64,000 bases of DNA. It comes from Miscanthus floridulus. Taxonomy: Eukaryota > Streptophyta > Magnoliopsida > Poales > Poaceae. Position numbers and translations under genes: made by a program. Under the pieces are notes generated by a model that made no database searches, had not been told where the DNA came from, and saw only the letters and a list, made by a program, of their open reading frames with translations. The stretch spans positions 124,645,259-124,709,258 of the forward strand of contig NC_089582.1 in NCBI RefSeq assembly GCF_019320115.1, written 5' to 3'. Shown here in pieces: positions 1 to 11,600 of this stretch (position 1 is its first letter; every line of letters begins with the position of its first letter).

Positions 1-2887
1 TCCGACAACCAACTCACCGGCAGCGTCCCCGGCGACCTGTGCGGCGGCGATGAAGCGGAGTCTAGTAGCCTCGAGCACCTTATGCTCTCCACGAACAACT
101 TCACCGGGGAGATACCGGAGGGGCTCTGGCGGTGCCGGGCGCTGACGCAGCTCGACCTGGCAAACAACAGCCTCTCCGGCGGTATCCCAGCCTCGCTCGG
201 CGAGCTCGGCAACCTGACGGACCTGCTGCTCAACAACAACAGCCTCTCCGGCGAGCTGCCGCGAGAGCTCTTCAATCTCACCGAGCTCCAAACACTGGCA
301 TTGTATCACAACGAGCTCAGCGGTCGGCTGCCGGACGCCATCGGCCGCCTCGTGAACCTGGAGGTGCTGTACCTGTACGAGAACCAGTTTGCCGGCGAGA
401 TACCGGAGTCCATCGGGGACTGCGCGAGCTTGCAGCTGATCGATTTCTTCGGGAACCGGTTCAACGGGAGCATACCGGCGTCCATGGGGAACCTGTCGCA
501 GCTGATCTTTCTCGACTTCAGACAAAACGAGCTGTCCGGCGTGATCCCGCCGGAGCTGGGTGAGTGCCAGCAACTCGAAATCCTTGATTTGGCCGACAAT
601 GCTCTGTCCGGGTCGATTCCCGAGACGTTCGGGAAGCTCCGTTCGCTGGAGCAGTTCATGCTGTACAACAACTCGCTCTCCGGCGCCATCCCGGACGGCA
701 TGTTCGAGTGCCGGAACATCACGAGGGTCAACATCGCGCACAATCGGCTCAGCGGCAGCCTCCTGCCGCTCTGCGGCACTGCGATGCTGCTGTCGTTCGA
801 CGCCACCAACAACTCCTTCGACGGCGGGATCCCCGCGCAGCTGGGCCGGTCGTCGTCGCTCCAGCGCGTGCGCCTGGGGTTCAACATGCTCTCCGGGCCG
901 ATCCCGCCGTCGCTCGGCGGCATCGCCGCGCTGACGCTGCTGGACGTGTCAAGCAACGCGCTCACCGGCGGCATCCCCGCGACGCTGGCGCAGTGCAAGC
1001 AGCTCAGCCTCATCGTCCTCAGTCACAATCGCCTGTCAGGGGCGGTTCCGAACTGGCTGGGCTCGCTGCCGCAGCTCGGCGAGCTGACACTCTCCAACAA
1101 CGAGTTCGCCGGAGCAATCCCGGTGCAGCTCAGCAACTGCTCCAAGCTCCTGAAGCTGTCGCTCGACAACAACCAGATCAATGGAACAGTGCCGCCTGAG
1201 CTCGGCAGCTTGGTGTCCCTCAACGTGCTGAATCTCGCACACAACCAGCTCTCGGGTCTGATTCCGACGGCGATCGCAAAATTGAGCAGTCTCTATGAGC
1301 TGAATCTGTCACAGAATTACCTGTCCGGCCCGATCCCTCCGGATATCGGCAAGCTGCAAGAGTTGCAGAGCCTGCTGGACTTGAGCAGCAACAATCTTAG
1401 TGGCCACATCCCTGCATTACTCGGTTCACTCTCCAAGCTTGAAGACCTGAACCTGTCCCACAATGCTCTGGTTGGCGCGGTGCCGTCGCAGCTCGCTGGA
1501 ATGAGTAGCTTGGTGCAGCTGGACCTGTCCAGCAACCAGCTGGAAGGGAAGCTGGGCACTGAGTTCGGCCGGTGGCCGGAGGCTGCGTTCGACGACAATG
1601 CAGGGCTCTGCGGTAGCCCCTTGAGAGGTTGCGGCAGCAGAAACAGCCATTCGGCGCTGCACGCGGCGACCATCGCGTTGGTGTCTGCGGCGGTCACGCT
1701 GTTGATTGTGCTCCTGATCATCATGCTTACGCTGATGGCAGTGCGCCGCCGGGCCCAGGGAGGTGAGGTTAACTGCACGGCGTTCTCGTCGTCGAGCTCG
1801 GGCAGCGCAAACCGGCAGCTCGTCGTCAAGGGCTCGGCGCGGCGGGAGTTCCGGTGGGAGGCGATCATGGAGGCCACGGCGAACCTGAGCGACCAGTTCG
1901 CCATCGGGTCCGGCGGGTCGGGCACGGTGTACAGGGCGGAGCTGTCCACTGGCGAGACGGTGGCCGTGAAGAGGATCGCGCACATGGACAGCGACATGCT
2001 GCTGCACGACAAGAGCTTCACGCGGGAGGTCAAGATCCTGGGCCGCGTCCGTCACCGGCACCTGGTCAAGCTGCTCGGCTTCGTCACGTCCCGCGAGTGC
2101 GGCGGCGGCGGCGGCATGCTCGTGTACGAGTACATGGAGAACGGCAGCCTCTACGACTGGCTGCACGGCGGCAGCGATGGCCGGAAGAAGCAGACGCTCA
2201 GCTGGGACGCGCGTCTCAAGGTCGCCGCCGGGCTGGCGCAGGGCGTGGAGTACCTCCACCACGACTGTGTGCCGCTGATCGTGCACCGGGACATCAAGTC
2301 CAGCAACGTGCTCCTCGACGGCGACATGGAGGCGCACCTCGGCGACTTCGGCCTCGCCAAGGCCGTCGCCGAGAACCGGCAGGCCGCCTTCGGCAACGAC
2401 TTCACCGAATCAGCTTCCTGCTTCGCCGGATCATACGGGTACATCGCTCCAGGTAATTTCAACGGCAATCTGAAATGCTACAGAAACGCAAGAGTTCAGT
2501 TACTGACAGTGGACGTGCCACATTATCTCTGCAGAGTGTGCTTACTCCCTGAAGGCGACGGAGAGGAGCGACGTCTACAGCATGGGCATCGTGCTGATGG
2601 AGCTCGTCACCGGGCTCTTGCCGACCGACAAGACCTTCGTCGGCGACATGGACATGGTGAGGTGGGTGCAGTCGAGGATGGACGCGCCGTTGCCGGCCCG
2701 GGAGCAGGTGTTCGATCCTGCGCTGGAGCCGCTGGCGCCGCGTGAGGAGTCGTCGATGACGGAGGTGCTGGAGGTGGCGCTCCGGTGCACCAGGGCGGCG
2801 CCGGGGGAGAGGCCGACTGCGCGGCAGGTCTCCGATCTGCTGCTCCATGTTTCGCTCGATTACTATCGCGCCTGCGAGAAGCGTTAG
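1..2887 (+). CDS. GSO1-like: LRR receptor-like kinase, GSO1/GSO2 (GASSHO) type, 5' end outside window
   Basis: Plasma-membrane receptor kinase; in Arabidopsis GSO1/GSO2 perceive CIF/TWS-type sulfated peptides in Casparian strip and embryo cuticle formation (family knowledge). The reading frame is open from base 1. CDS is join(<1..2452, 2535..2887), giving 934 residues in the window; Arabidopsis GSO1 is about 1,250 aa, so roughly 300 N-terminal residues are missing. Many 24-residue LRRs (LDLSxNxLSGxIP pattern) fill residues 1 to about 535. A transmembrane helix lies near nt 1665-1740. The kinase follows: glycine loop GSGGSGTVY (nt 1906-1932), VAVK lysine near 1970, HRDIKSSNVLL (2284-2316), DFGLAK (from 2344), GSYGYIAPE. 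An 82-bp GT..AG intron (2453-2534) splits the APE glutamate codon. The C-terminus (DVYSMGIVLMELVTG, MDMVRWV, LLHV) matches GSO proteins well. HRD arginine and DFG are intact, so it is probably an active kinase. A different clade-XI receptor is possible but less likely. Confidence 0.93.
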
Positions 2888-3612
2888 GATTTCGAAACTG
2901 GGATGAATTTGTCCTAGCAGCTGCTTTCTCTGAGTCATGCTTCAGCTAGCCTATCTTTCATTCATGAAATTAGGGGGGAAAAGAAGCTTGTGGTTTTTAG
3001 GGTTTGCAAATTGAATCAAGTAAGAATGCCCTTCAAAATTGGATTGCTTAATTTGAAATTTTGAGATCGCTTGTACAAGCATTTGAAAATGTCAAGCAAC
3101 GAGGCATACCAAAGCATCAATGGTTGAGATCCCTTTGCTACTCATTCTGCATATAGCTAACAGACGTGTAACAGTACTGCGATTTGCGAAATGAGATAGG
3201 CAGTACTAAAGTGCTCATAGGACGACATGATTGTAGTATCACTTTAAAATAGGAAACATTGGCAAATACAAGTCTTGCGAATCATTATGTCCAACGAAAA
3301 AAAAAGCAATGAAAGAAATGTCACCAGATAGGAAGAAGAATGGAAGAGAAAAGGTTGACATTGCAAAAGCACAATCATTATAATTGAGTAATTTTGCATC
3401 AGAGAAAGTAAGCCGTCAGATTCAGAGCACATAATTGGTGTCATACATTGGTAATCCATCAGAACCATTGTGAACCCACATTTTATTAAAAGACCACAGT
3501 TGAAATGTGGAGCTGAGACAACAACTAAGACAATGGCAGATCCTCAATCCTGACCATGTGTACTGACAACATGTTGCAAAAATACAGGTCGCTGGCAAAC
3601 AAATCTGGACAT
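2888..3612. other. Convergent 3' intergenic region and UTRs
   Basis: AT-rich non-coding DNA between the stop codon of the receptor kinase (+) and the stop codon of the small mitochondrial gene (-). It must hold the 3' UTRs and polyadenylation signals of both. No repeat, RNA gene or coding exon was recognised. Confidence 0.6.
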
Positions 3613-6083
3613 CTATTCATCATCGTCTGCACAAAAGGTGGAATGGAAAAGTTGTTAGCTCATGACTACCAAACAGAATGGTTAAGACGGTGAAACTCAA
3701 ACTGGCACCAGCTGTTCCCAGGGCCTCTTATGTTTTTATGTTAGTATAAGTATCAGTCCAATCGTCAACTGCTTTCAGCCACCAATTTCTCAACTAGAAA
3801 TAGCATCATCCAGGTATAGGTAAGCCATGCAACCACATTTTTGCGACTCTTCTATTTCATCAACTTCTAACTGTAAAACGGTAGTAAAACCTTCCAATTT
3901 GCAGCCATAACATGTTCCTACTTGGAAACTTTGTTCTGGTTTAACCTTCAATTTACGATCAGACTTTGTTTCCGTAGCCAAATATCAATTAGATATATTA
4001 ACTATTTGTTATGAACTGCAACCATCTAATATGGTAAAGTTAGATCATGTAGGCCAGCAGCTTACAGTACTAAGCAACATTATAAAAAATGAGAATGAAA
4101 AATAGTATGAGGCATATAGTTCCATGATCTTTTCTGGATTATTAAAGACTCCCCATCAATAAAGTGAGAATGAAAAATAGTATGCTCTCTGTCATAATTA
4201 ACGGTTAACAACAAAAATGCAACAGATTCAAACAAGAATATGATATTAGGTTCAGAATTTGACCAATATAAGGCCTTTGAAAGGGACTGAAGTAATGTCA
4301 CCTAATCCAAGTACACTATTTATAATAGAGATAGGGGAAAAGGTTGGAACTAGAACCACCTCTTGTAAGGTACCAACAATATGGCGGGACTAAATATTAA
4401 ATATCCTCAAGAGAGTTTCTACATCGACATAGCGAATATGAATGATTGGGTTCCTGAAGGTGTAGCCACTCAGCATGCTACTACAGAACAACATTCACAC
4501 TAATCTTATTCCAAACAATCTTCAAAATACAGAATTTTGGAAATCAACTAAGACAACAGTTTACTCTATTAGTTTGAAAGACATCTTATTCAAATCGGAT
4601 ACTGTGAAAAACGAAGTAAAAACAAACAGAACTAAATTGCGACCCTAGCCCTTCTGTACTACATTTGCAAGGATGGCTGTGGATATTCACATCCCCCCAA
4701 AAAAATGGAATTTAGGAAGAAAATTCAATCATGTTCATATTTCATAGATGTCATGAGGAAAATTCTTCAGCCATCCAATGTCAGACACAACAGTCAGCAG
4801 GGTAGCTCCAAGTTTGGGTCAATTTTCTATGGAAGTAAAGGAATTTAGATTTTTCCCTTCTGGAAGATAGTAAGTTCACCCTTTATCCCCTGATATCATA
4901 AATGAAAGTTTTTTCACAACAACAACAACAAAGCCTTTTAGTCCTAAGCAAATGGTTTGAAATTCATATATTTTTCCTCTGTTTCAAACAAAGCTGAAAG
5001 AGGATTTTGCCAATGTAGCTCATGGGAGATGTGTTCAATTTCTATTTTATGCAAGATCCCCATACAGAAACTTAAAGATTTCCATGTCTGAAAATTTGTG
5101 ATACGGCAGCTTTGTTTCACACTGGGACAGTTAAATTATAGACTTTGTAGATCTCTTTATCTTTGCTGTCAAATGTGCAGATTTTTTCCCCAACTCTTCT
5201 AATAGCACAGAACTACTGGTGGTATGACAACTTTATGTTAACATTCAAACAAAATGATACAACATCTGCTAACTCTTCTGGTAGCATTGCTCATGGCTGA
5301 GGCAATATGGCAGATTATAAGCAAGAACTACCGGAAACAATAAAAAAAATTAATTTGCAAACATAACATGCTAGGGCAAGTTAGCGCTGTACCAATGTAA
5401 CGTTGCTCGTTGGCTAGCTTGGCACGCTCAAGCATCTTGTCAAGGTCCTCCTTGAGCTTCTCGTCAAACTTTACCAGCTGGTTCACAAACACTGCACCGA
5501 GACCCATCCCCAACACATGCTCCCATGGATCTATAACAATTTAGACATAAGAGGCACATGAGAATGAATCATCGTATCTAGAAGGAGACTGTTACAAAGC
5601 ACATACTGAAGTCATGAATAGTAAGGGGGAGTGGGGAACAAAGGGGGAAATCTCTTCGACAGTATGGCCTCCTAAATCAAGGTGAAATGGTAAATTCATA
5701 ACAAAAAAAGGCTGAACTTAAATCCCAAATTGCGTACTTTCTAAATCAAATCCTCGCCGTACAAGGAGTCTGAATCTAGAGCCCACCACCCCAAAAATCA
5801 AGAACCATATCGCATCTAGGACTCCAAAGACCAAGGAAGGCGCCCAGACCAACCGAAACACCACGGGGGCACGTGGAAATACCGCAGATCAGATAGAATC
5901 GGGCGCCAGGAAGACTCATGGGGCGCGGGACGCAATGCGGAGACAGATCAAGAAACGGAGAAATGAACAGGGGATAGGAGACAGGGACTTACGGCGCATG
6001 TAGGGGAGCTTGCGGAGGGCGTTGGAGTACATCTGGGTGCCCAACCCCAGGAGGGCACCGATGATCGTCGGCGTCGCCGGCAT
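3613..6083 (-). CDS. Small mitochondrial protein, At4g20150-like complex I subunit, three exons
   Basis: Exons on the minus strand: 6083-5993 (91 nt), 5530-5393 (138 nt), 3626-3613 (14 nt). Introns are GTAAGT..ATAG (462 bp) and GTACAG..GCAG (1,766 bp). The total of 243 nt encodes 80 residues plus TAG. The protein starts MPATPTIIGALLGLG, contains LPYMRHPWEHV across the first splice, then the hydrophobic segment LGMGLGAVFVNQL, a charged helix (DEKLKEDLDKMLERAK) and the acidic tail RYIDDDE. Length, motifs and acidic C-terminus match, from memory, the Arabidopsis At4g20150 protein (about 81 aa) found in respiratory complex I; this suggests a membrane-arm subunit of the inner mitochondrial membrane. 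The last exon supplies only the end of an Asp codon, two Asp codons, Glu and the stop, so gene finders would easily miss it. Upstream site II motifs support an oxidative-phosphorylation role. Gene structure is firm; the exact function is from family memory. Confidence 0.83.
3627..5392 (-). other. Intron 2 of the complex I-like gene
   Basis: A 1,766-bp AT-rich intron. A 20-bp direct repeat (core GAGAATGAAAAATAGTATG) occurs near 4089 and again near 4163. A 63-codon open frame at 3790-3981 (-) has no recognisable domain and is not needed by the splice model. No intact transposon was recognised. Confidence 0.65.
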
Positions 6084-6341
6084 CCTGCTGCTCTCCTGTC
6101 CTGTCGGGGAGAACGGCGCGGCTGCGGCGAGGGGAGTGGACGGCAAGGTCGGGGAGAGTGCTGTGGGGACTTGTGGTCAGTTGTGACCGGAGAGGGCCTT
6201 TCCTACTACCTGTTGGACTTTGTTGCGTGGGCTGCCAGTTTGTGGGTCTAATGAGGGTGTGGCGGAATGCCGGAGAGCAAGAAGCCCATGGGCCTAAATG
6301 CATGTTGACCCAATTTGGCATTCACAGCTTCATTTGGTTTG
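6084..6341 (-). promoter_or_regulatory. 5' UTR and core promoter of the complex I-like gene with site II motifs
   Basis: 258 bp between the start codon and the LINE insertion. It contains TGGGCT at 6228-6233, AGCCCA (TGGGCT on the minus strand) at 6283-6288 and TGGGCC at 6289-6294. Such TGGGCY site II elements are known, often in pairs, from promoters of plant nuclear genes for mitochondrial respiratory proteins and are bound by TCP factors. Everything further upstream has been displaced to 42979 and beyond by the LINE and its nested inserts. Confidence 0.55.
6326..6341. repeat. Left target-site duplication of the LINE
   Basis: The 16-mer AGCTTCATTTGGTTTG recurs exactly at 42979-42994, directly after the A-rich tail of the LINE. 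Two exact 16-mers at the two ends of one element define a target-primed reverse-transcription event and place the LINE start at 6342. Confidence 0.92.
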
Positions 6342-6476
6342 CGCCCCCATGGCGGCAGCGACCTAGAGGAGGCTAGGGTTTCGGTGCCTTCGTCGTCTTG
6401 CGGCTGCGAAGGTGTCTGACGCCGGGATCCTTCAGTCGTCTTCCCGTGGCCTTCTTCCTGTTCGGGCTAACTCAGG

Positions 6477-6600
6477 GCCCGTTCGTTTCCCCCCGAATCA
6501 CTGCCAGGAACAGTTCTCGACCAGAATCGTTAGTTTATTTGTATAAGATTTCATCAGCCGGAATGAATGTTGGTGTCAAACTGCCCCAAACGAACGAGGC
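6477..6600. mobile_element. MITE (hAT-like) inside the LINE 5' region
   Basis: A 124-bp element with terminal inverted repeats GCCCGTTCGTTT on the left and AAACGAACGAGGC on the right (one-base indel), flanked by CTCAGG at 6471-6476 and 6601-6606. Ends of this CGTTCGTTT type are common in grass MITEs. Superfamily assignment is tentative because the visible duplication is 6 bp rather than the 8 bp typical of hAT. Confidence 0.65.
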
Positions 6601-6684
6601 CTCAGGGGTCGCCTTTGCGCAGCTTCCTGGCCATGGCAGGAAGGGACCCGGGGCCTGGTGTTTCGGATCTTCTGTTGTAAAACC

Positions 6685-6885
6685 ATGGCGTACGAATCAG
6701 TCAAGGGAAAAGCAAGGAGAAGTAAGGTGGACGTCGATGAGCTCTTGCAGAATCTTCGGCTTGGCGGTGCGGAGCGGGATGGAGTTGTGCTGGCGAAGGA
6801 TGATAGGGTAATGGAGATGGACCTGGAAGCAGTAAAGTTTAATGCTGGGGCGGGCACCCTCGAGGAGTGCCGCCAAGTGCAATGA
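6685..6885 (+). pseudogene. Vestigial LINE ORF1
   Basis: An open frame starting MAYESVKGKARRSKVDVDE with LLQNLRLGG resembles the start of plant LINE ORF1 (nucleic-acid-binding Gag-like) proteins. It stops after 66 residues, and the endonuclease ORF begins at once (ATG at 6882, overlapping its end). The DUF4283 domain and zinc knuckle expected in a full ORF1 are absent, which suggests an internal deletion. Confidence 0.6.
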
Positions 6886-8604
6886 TTTGTCTGACTTGGA
6901 ACTGTCGTGGTCTTGGCAACGCCGGGACACTGAAAGAGCTCTGTGAGTTGGCGAGGTGTTTTGCCCTATCCATGTTGTGTGTTTAGGAGACCCAAGTGCA
7001 CAAGTCGCGGTGGAAAATTTGAAGAACACCTTAGGTTTTGATCATTCGTTTGCTGTTAGCAGTACATGCCGTAGTGACGGTATGGGGATTTTTTGGAATA
7101 ATAACATGCGAGTGGAACTATTACCATACTCACAGTATCATATTGATGTCATTTTTATAGAGGGTGATAGAGAACTCTAGAGGCTTACATGTGTGTATGG
7201 GGAGGCGCAACAAAGCGAGCGACACAAGACATGGAGTTTGCTTAAATTTATTAAATCATCATCCCCATTGTTGTGGGTTTGCATTGGTGATTTTAATAAA
7301 GTTTTACATCAATCGGAGCACGTAGGCATTCAAGAAAGGACCAGAGCTCAGATCGAGGGCTTCCGAGAGATGGTGGACGTATGTGGCCTCAACGACCTCG
7401 CCTTTGAGCGCCGTAGTTGGACCTTAGAGAAGAAGGTGGCAGGAGGCTTGTACGTGTTCGTTTAGACCGCGGTCTCGCCACCGTAGACTGGTGCAGTAGA
7501 TTTTCTCAGACAAAAGTTCAGCATCTGGCAGCTGCTACCTCAAACCATGGGTCGATTCTCCTAGAGTGGAGACCGGCGGTTCACAAGAGACGTCAGGGGA
7601 AACGCTTTAGATATGACCAAATATGGGAGACACATCTAGAATTTTCAGGCACGCTAGCAGAGTCCTAGCAGCGGGAAGGCGAGGCAAAATCTTTGAGCGA
7701 ACTACATGAGAAGCTAAAAAGGGGTGTTCGGGCATTTGTCAGTTTGGGAGCGCACAACCTTTGGTCAAGTGCAACATGAGCCGCAGAATCTAAACAAGAG
7801 GCTAGAGGATATGCAGTCGGATCCAGGACGGTTGGGCCCTTCCTAGCCGGAACAGAAGCTGGTTGAGCAAATTCAAGAGCTCAACCACCGTGAAGAGATA
7901 TGTGGAGGCAAATGTCTCGAGTTATGTGGCTGACAGTCTGTGACAAAAACACCAGTTTCTTCCATCTAAGGGCGAGCCAGAGAAGGAGTAGAAACAAAAT
8001 CTCTCAGCTAAGAAAACCGGATGGGCAATTTACTGAGGTTGATCTTGAGCTCCATATGATTGTCACCAATTTCTATAGCAACTTGTTTGCTTATGAGGGT
8101 ACGCACAATATGGAAGAGGTGCTCTCTACTGTTCTAGTAAAGGTAACAGCTGACATGAACATGATCCTACTTGATCCCTACAAGGAGGGGGAGGTCAAGG
8201 ACGCTTTATTACAAATGTTTCCAACAAAGACACCGGGTCCTGATGGTTTCCCGACGCACTTTTTTCAGCGACATTGGGAGCTTTGTGGGAAAGAAGTCAC
8301 AGCCATGGTGCTGAAACTTCTAAATGGCGAGGAGGAGCCAATGGGCATCAACGAGACTCTGATCGTTTTGATCCCCAAAGTGGCTAGCCCGGAGGAAATT
8401 GGACAGTTTCGACCAATAAGCCTATGCAGTGTTATTTACAAAATTTGCATCCAAGGTGTTGGCGAATAGGTTAAAGATATTATTTCCACTTATGAGTGCC
8501 TGCATTTTATGAAGTGGAAACGAGCGACTGGTCTGAGATGCTGTGCTTTAAAGTTGGACATGAAGAAGGCATAAGATCGAGTCGAATGGGTGTATCTCGA
8601 CGCC
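6882..8604 (+). pseudogene. LINE ORF2, 5' part: APE endonuclease and start of reverse transcriptase
   Basis: The endonuclease begins MICLTWNCRGLGN (N-terminal exo/endo/phosphatase motif) at 6882 and continues through SDGMGIFWNN, VYGEAQ and the GDFN motif near 7290 with several stops and frame changes. Reverse transcriptase follows at 7900-8604: DKNTSFFHLRAS, KTPGPDGFPTHFFQ, ETLIVLIPKV, GQFRPISLCSVIYKI. The reading ends at YLDA, where the 8605-14410 element interrupts it. It acted by nicking target DNA and reverse-transcribing its own RNA; it is now non-functional. Confidence 0.85.
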
Positions 8605-11600
8605 TGTAACATCCTAGATGTTAAAAAACAATTAAAACTTCGATCATGATCATCATCAATCATAATCACCAAGAATCATGTCATAAATGCATTTCATGTT
8701 GCAATAGTATCTTTCTTATGTTGCATATGTTGAGTTATATGTGTTGCATGAAATGTTAACAACAATATCAATTAAGGAAGTTTATGATTTTATTTATGTG
8801 AATTTGCTTAAACAATTAAAATTTTGTTAAAATAAAGTTTATAGTACAAAGTGAGTTCTCTCATATAGAATCAACATGTGATGATGTTTCCAAATTAAAC
8901 ATGTTTAAATTTGAGCTCAAAGATTGGAATTAGTGCTAAAATTCACACAGCCATATTTGACTAAGTCCTTGAATTTTAGTGTTAAGTTAAATCTTTGGTG
9001 ATTTATTAAATCAATTTCCATGAATAAATATTGTCCAACTTTTGTTGCATTGCTTGGTAGGATACTAGAACTTGGTTACTGTGTAATTAGATGCAATGAT
9101 TGAATCATGTTTTGCCTCTAATAAATTAACCAAAGTTTGCTAATAAAAATGCTTTTGAAAACCCTAACTGAAGTTCAGTGATTTAGTTACAAGGTACCCA
9201 TGTTCTTCATCCTAGATCTCTCTAACTGGCTAGATTTAGGGGAGGATTCTTAAAGCAAAGTTGAAGAGCACCTAAAGATGAACAACTTTCTTTAATGGAG
9301 TTGATCACATTTCTACACGAAATCAAGAGAAAGAAAGGGATGAAAAGAGGTCATCAGTCGTGAACAGTAGGTCAGCAAGTAGCAGTGCCACGCAGCTGCT
9401 TCGCCGGTGGCTGCCGCCCTCCAACGCCGCTCATGCACGCGAGGCACACAGCTGCTTTGGTGGCTCATGTGAGTAGCTGCTAGAAAGTCGCTCCCTTCAC
9501 CATTTTAAGCCCAAGCCGCCGGCCATCTCCCTCTTTCTCCTCCCCTGCTCGTCGCCGACCACCTTTGCTCGTCGGCCAAAATTCATCACCGCCGCTGCAA
9601 CTCAATGCAATTCCTCGTGCACCTAGCTTCACCTGCTTATGGTGATCCTCGTTGACCCGCTTGCGGCACCCCTCGCCACCGGAGTTGGCTGCATGTGCCT
9701 TTCTTGCCACGGTGGCTCGCCATGGCCACCGTGATGCCACGCCACCGTGGCCAGCGTTCCCCGCTGCATCTCTCTCCCTCTTAGTTAATGTTTGGAGCTC
9801 CTTATACCATCATGATGCTCATAGACTCCTTGTTTTTACCTCTACCACATAGGACGCATCGGAACACGAGCTCACCGCCGGGTTCACACCGCCGCGCTCA
9901 TCCTCACCACCGGCAACTGCGTCCATGCCGCCCCCGCCTCAACCATCTAGCCAAGCATGCTCACGGTGAGCTCCTGGTGCTAGTTGTGTCCTCCTTTATG
10001 ACCCTACCATGCCCTAGCGACCGGCCCACCATCGCGCCGGCATGTTGTAAGGTCGAGATGGCGACTAGAGGGGGGGGGGTGAATAGTCATTTCTAAAACT
10101 TAATCACGTCGGCTAACCGAAACAAGTGCAAAATTAAAACTATCGATCTAGCCAAGACTACACCCCTCTATCTATGTTCTCTAGCACCTTGCAAATATCC
10201 TAATTAGGCAACAAAGGTGCCGGCTGGGCTAGCTAGAGACCACCTAACTAATTCTAGGAGTAAGGTTACACAAACCTATGCCACTAGTATTTCAAGCAAT
10301 GAGAGAGCTCCTACACATGCTAGTAAGTAAAAGCACAAAGCCAACTAAGCTCACTAGCAATGCTCAATAACAAGGCAACCAATACCAAATTAGAGAGCGC
10401 AAATACTTAGCTACACAAACTAAGCAATGTGACTAACAAGGTTATACAAACCAAATTAGCCACGCAAGGGAGCTACTTCTATGCTACACAAGCAAGAAGG
10501 TAACTAGTGAGCTACACAAGCTAACTAGTTACAAGAGCAACTACACAAGCACAATGTATATGAAAGTAATTTCAAGCTTATGTAACGAGGATGCAAACCA
10601 ACGGGAATACAAGGATGACACGATGATTTTTTCCTGAGGTTCACGTGTTTGCCAACATGCTAGTCCCTGTTGAGACAAGCTCCAAGGTTGTTGCTAGTCC
10701 TCTTGCTAGTGGTGACCCGCAAGTCACACTCTTCCACGTGGAGTACTTACCACAAGCTCTAGCAATTGACCTGGCTGGACCACTTGTCGCCCTTCGCGTC
10801 TCGCTTTACTAGAGTTGCTCTTCGTGGCTCTCGTGGGGCGAGCACAATGCCCCTCACAAAGCTCTTCTCTGGAGCACCGCACAAGCTTCTTGTGGGCTTC
10901 GACGGAGACCACCACCAAGCCATCTAGGAGGTGGCAACCTTCAAGAGTAACAAGCACCACCGGCTTACAAGACGACCACCTAGTGCCACTCGATGCAACC
11001 TCATGATGCAATCACACTAGAATCACTCTCTCACACAATTGGATGATCACTATTAAGCATATATGAGATGAAAGGCTCCTAAGCACTCTCAAGCATGGAC
11101 ACAAAGTCCCACAAGGTGCTCTACACTAGCCATGGCCGAGACCACCTTCTATTTATAGCCCCATGGACGAAACTAGCCATTACCCCTTCACTAGCAAATT
11201 TTGGGACGACCGGACGCGCAGGTCGTTTGCACCAGACGTGTCCAGTGGTGACCGGACGTGTCCGGTCACCTGTGTCCGGTCACAACTGACCCACCACATG
11301 TCCCATTCAAACTAGCCATTGCCGCTAATGGCTCTCTCTGACATGTCGCATCGGACGTGCTATTAGGAAATGATCGGACGCTGAGCCGCAATGTCCGATT
11401 GAGTCTAGTAAGCTCCTAGGCCCGACCAAACGCGTCCGGTCACTCTAGACCAGACGCGTCGTTAGAAAATGACCAGACACTGAGCCTCAGCATCCGGTCG
11501 AGTCTAGTAAGCACCCAGGCTTGACCAAATGCGTCCGGTCACTCTAGACCGGACGCTCCCAGCGTCCGATCAACTATTTCACTGAACATCGACTTCGCTG

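Noticed and set aside
306..2938. Long open frames on the minus strand and in other frames across the receptor kinase
   Set aside because: They overlap the LRR and kinase frame, have repeat-like composition without domains, and arise from the high GC content of the real gene.
3790..3981. 63-codon minus-strand frame inside intron 2 of the complex I-like gene
   Set aside because: No known domain, and the three-exon model joins perfectly without it. An alternative exon cannot be excluded but has no support.
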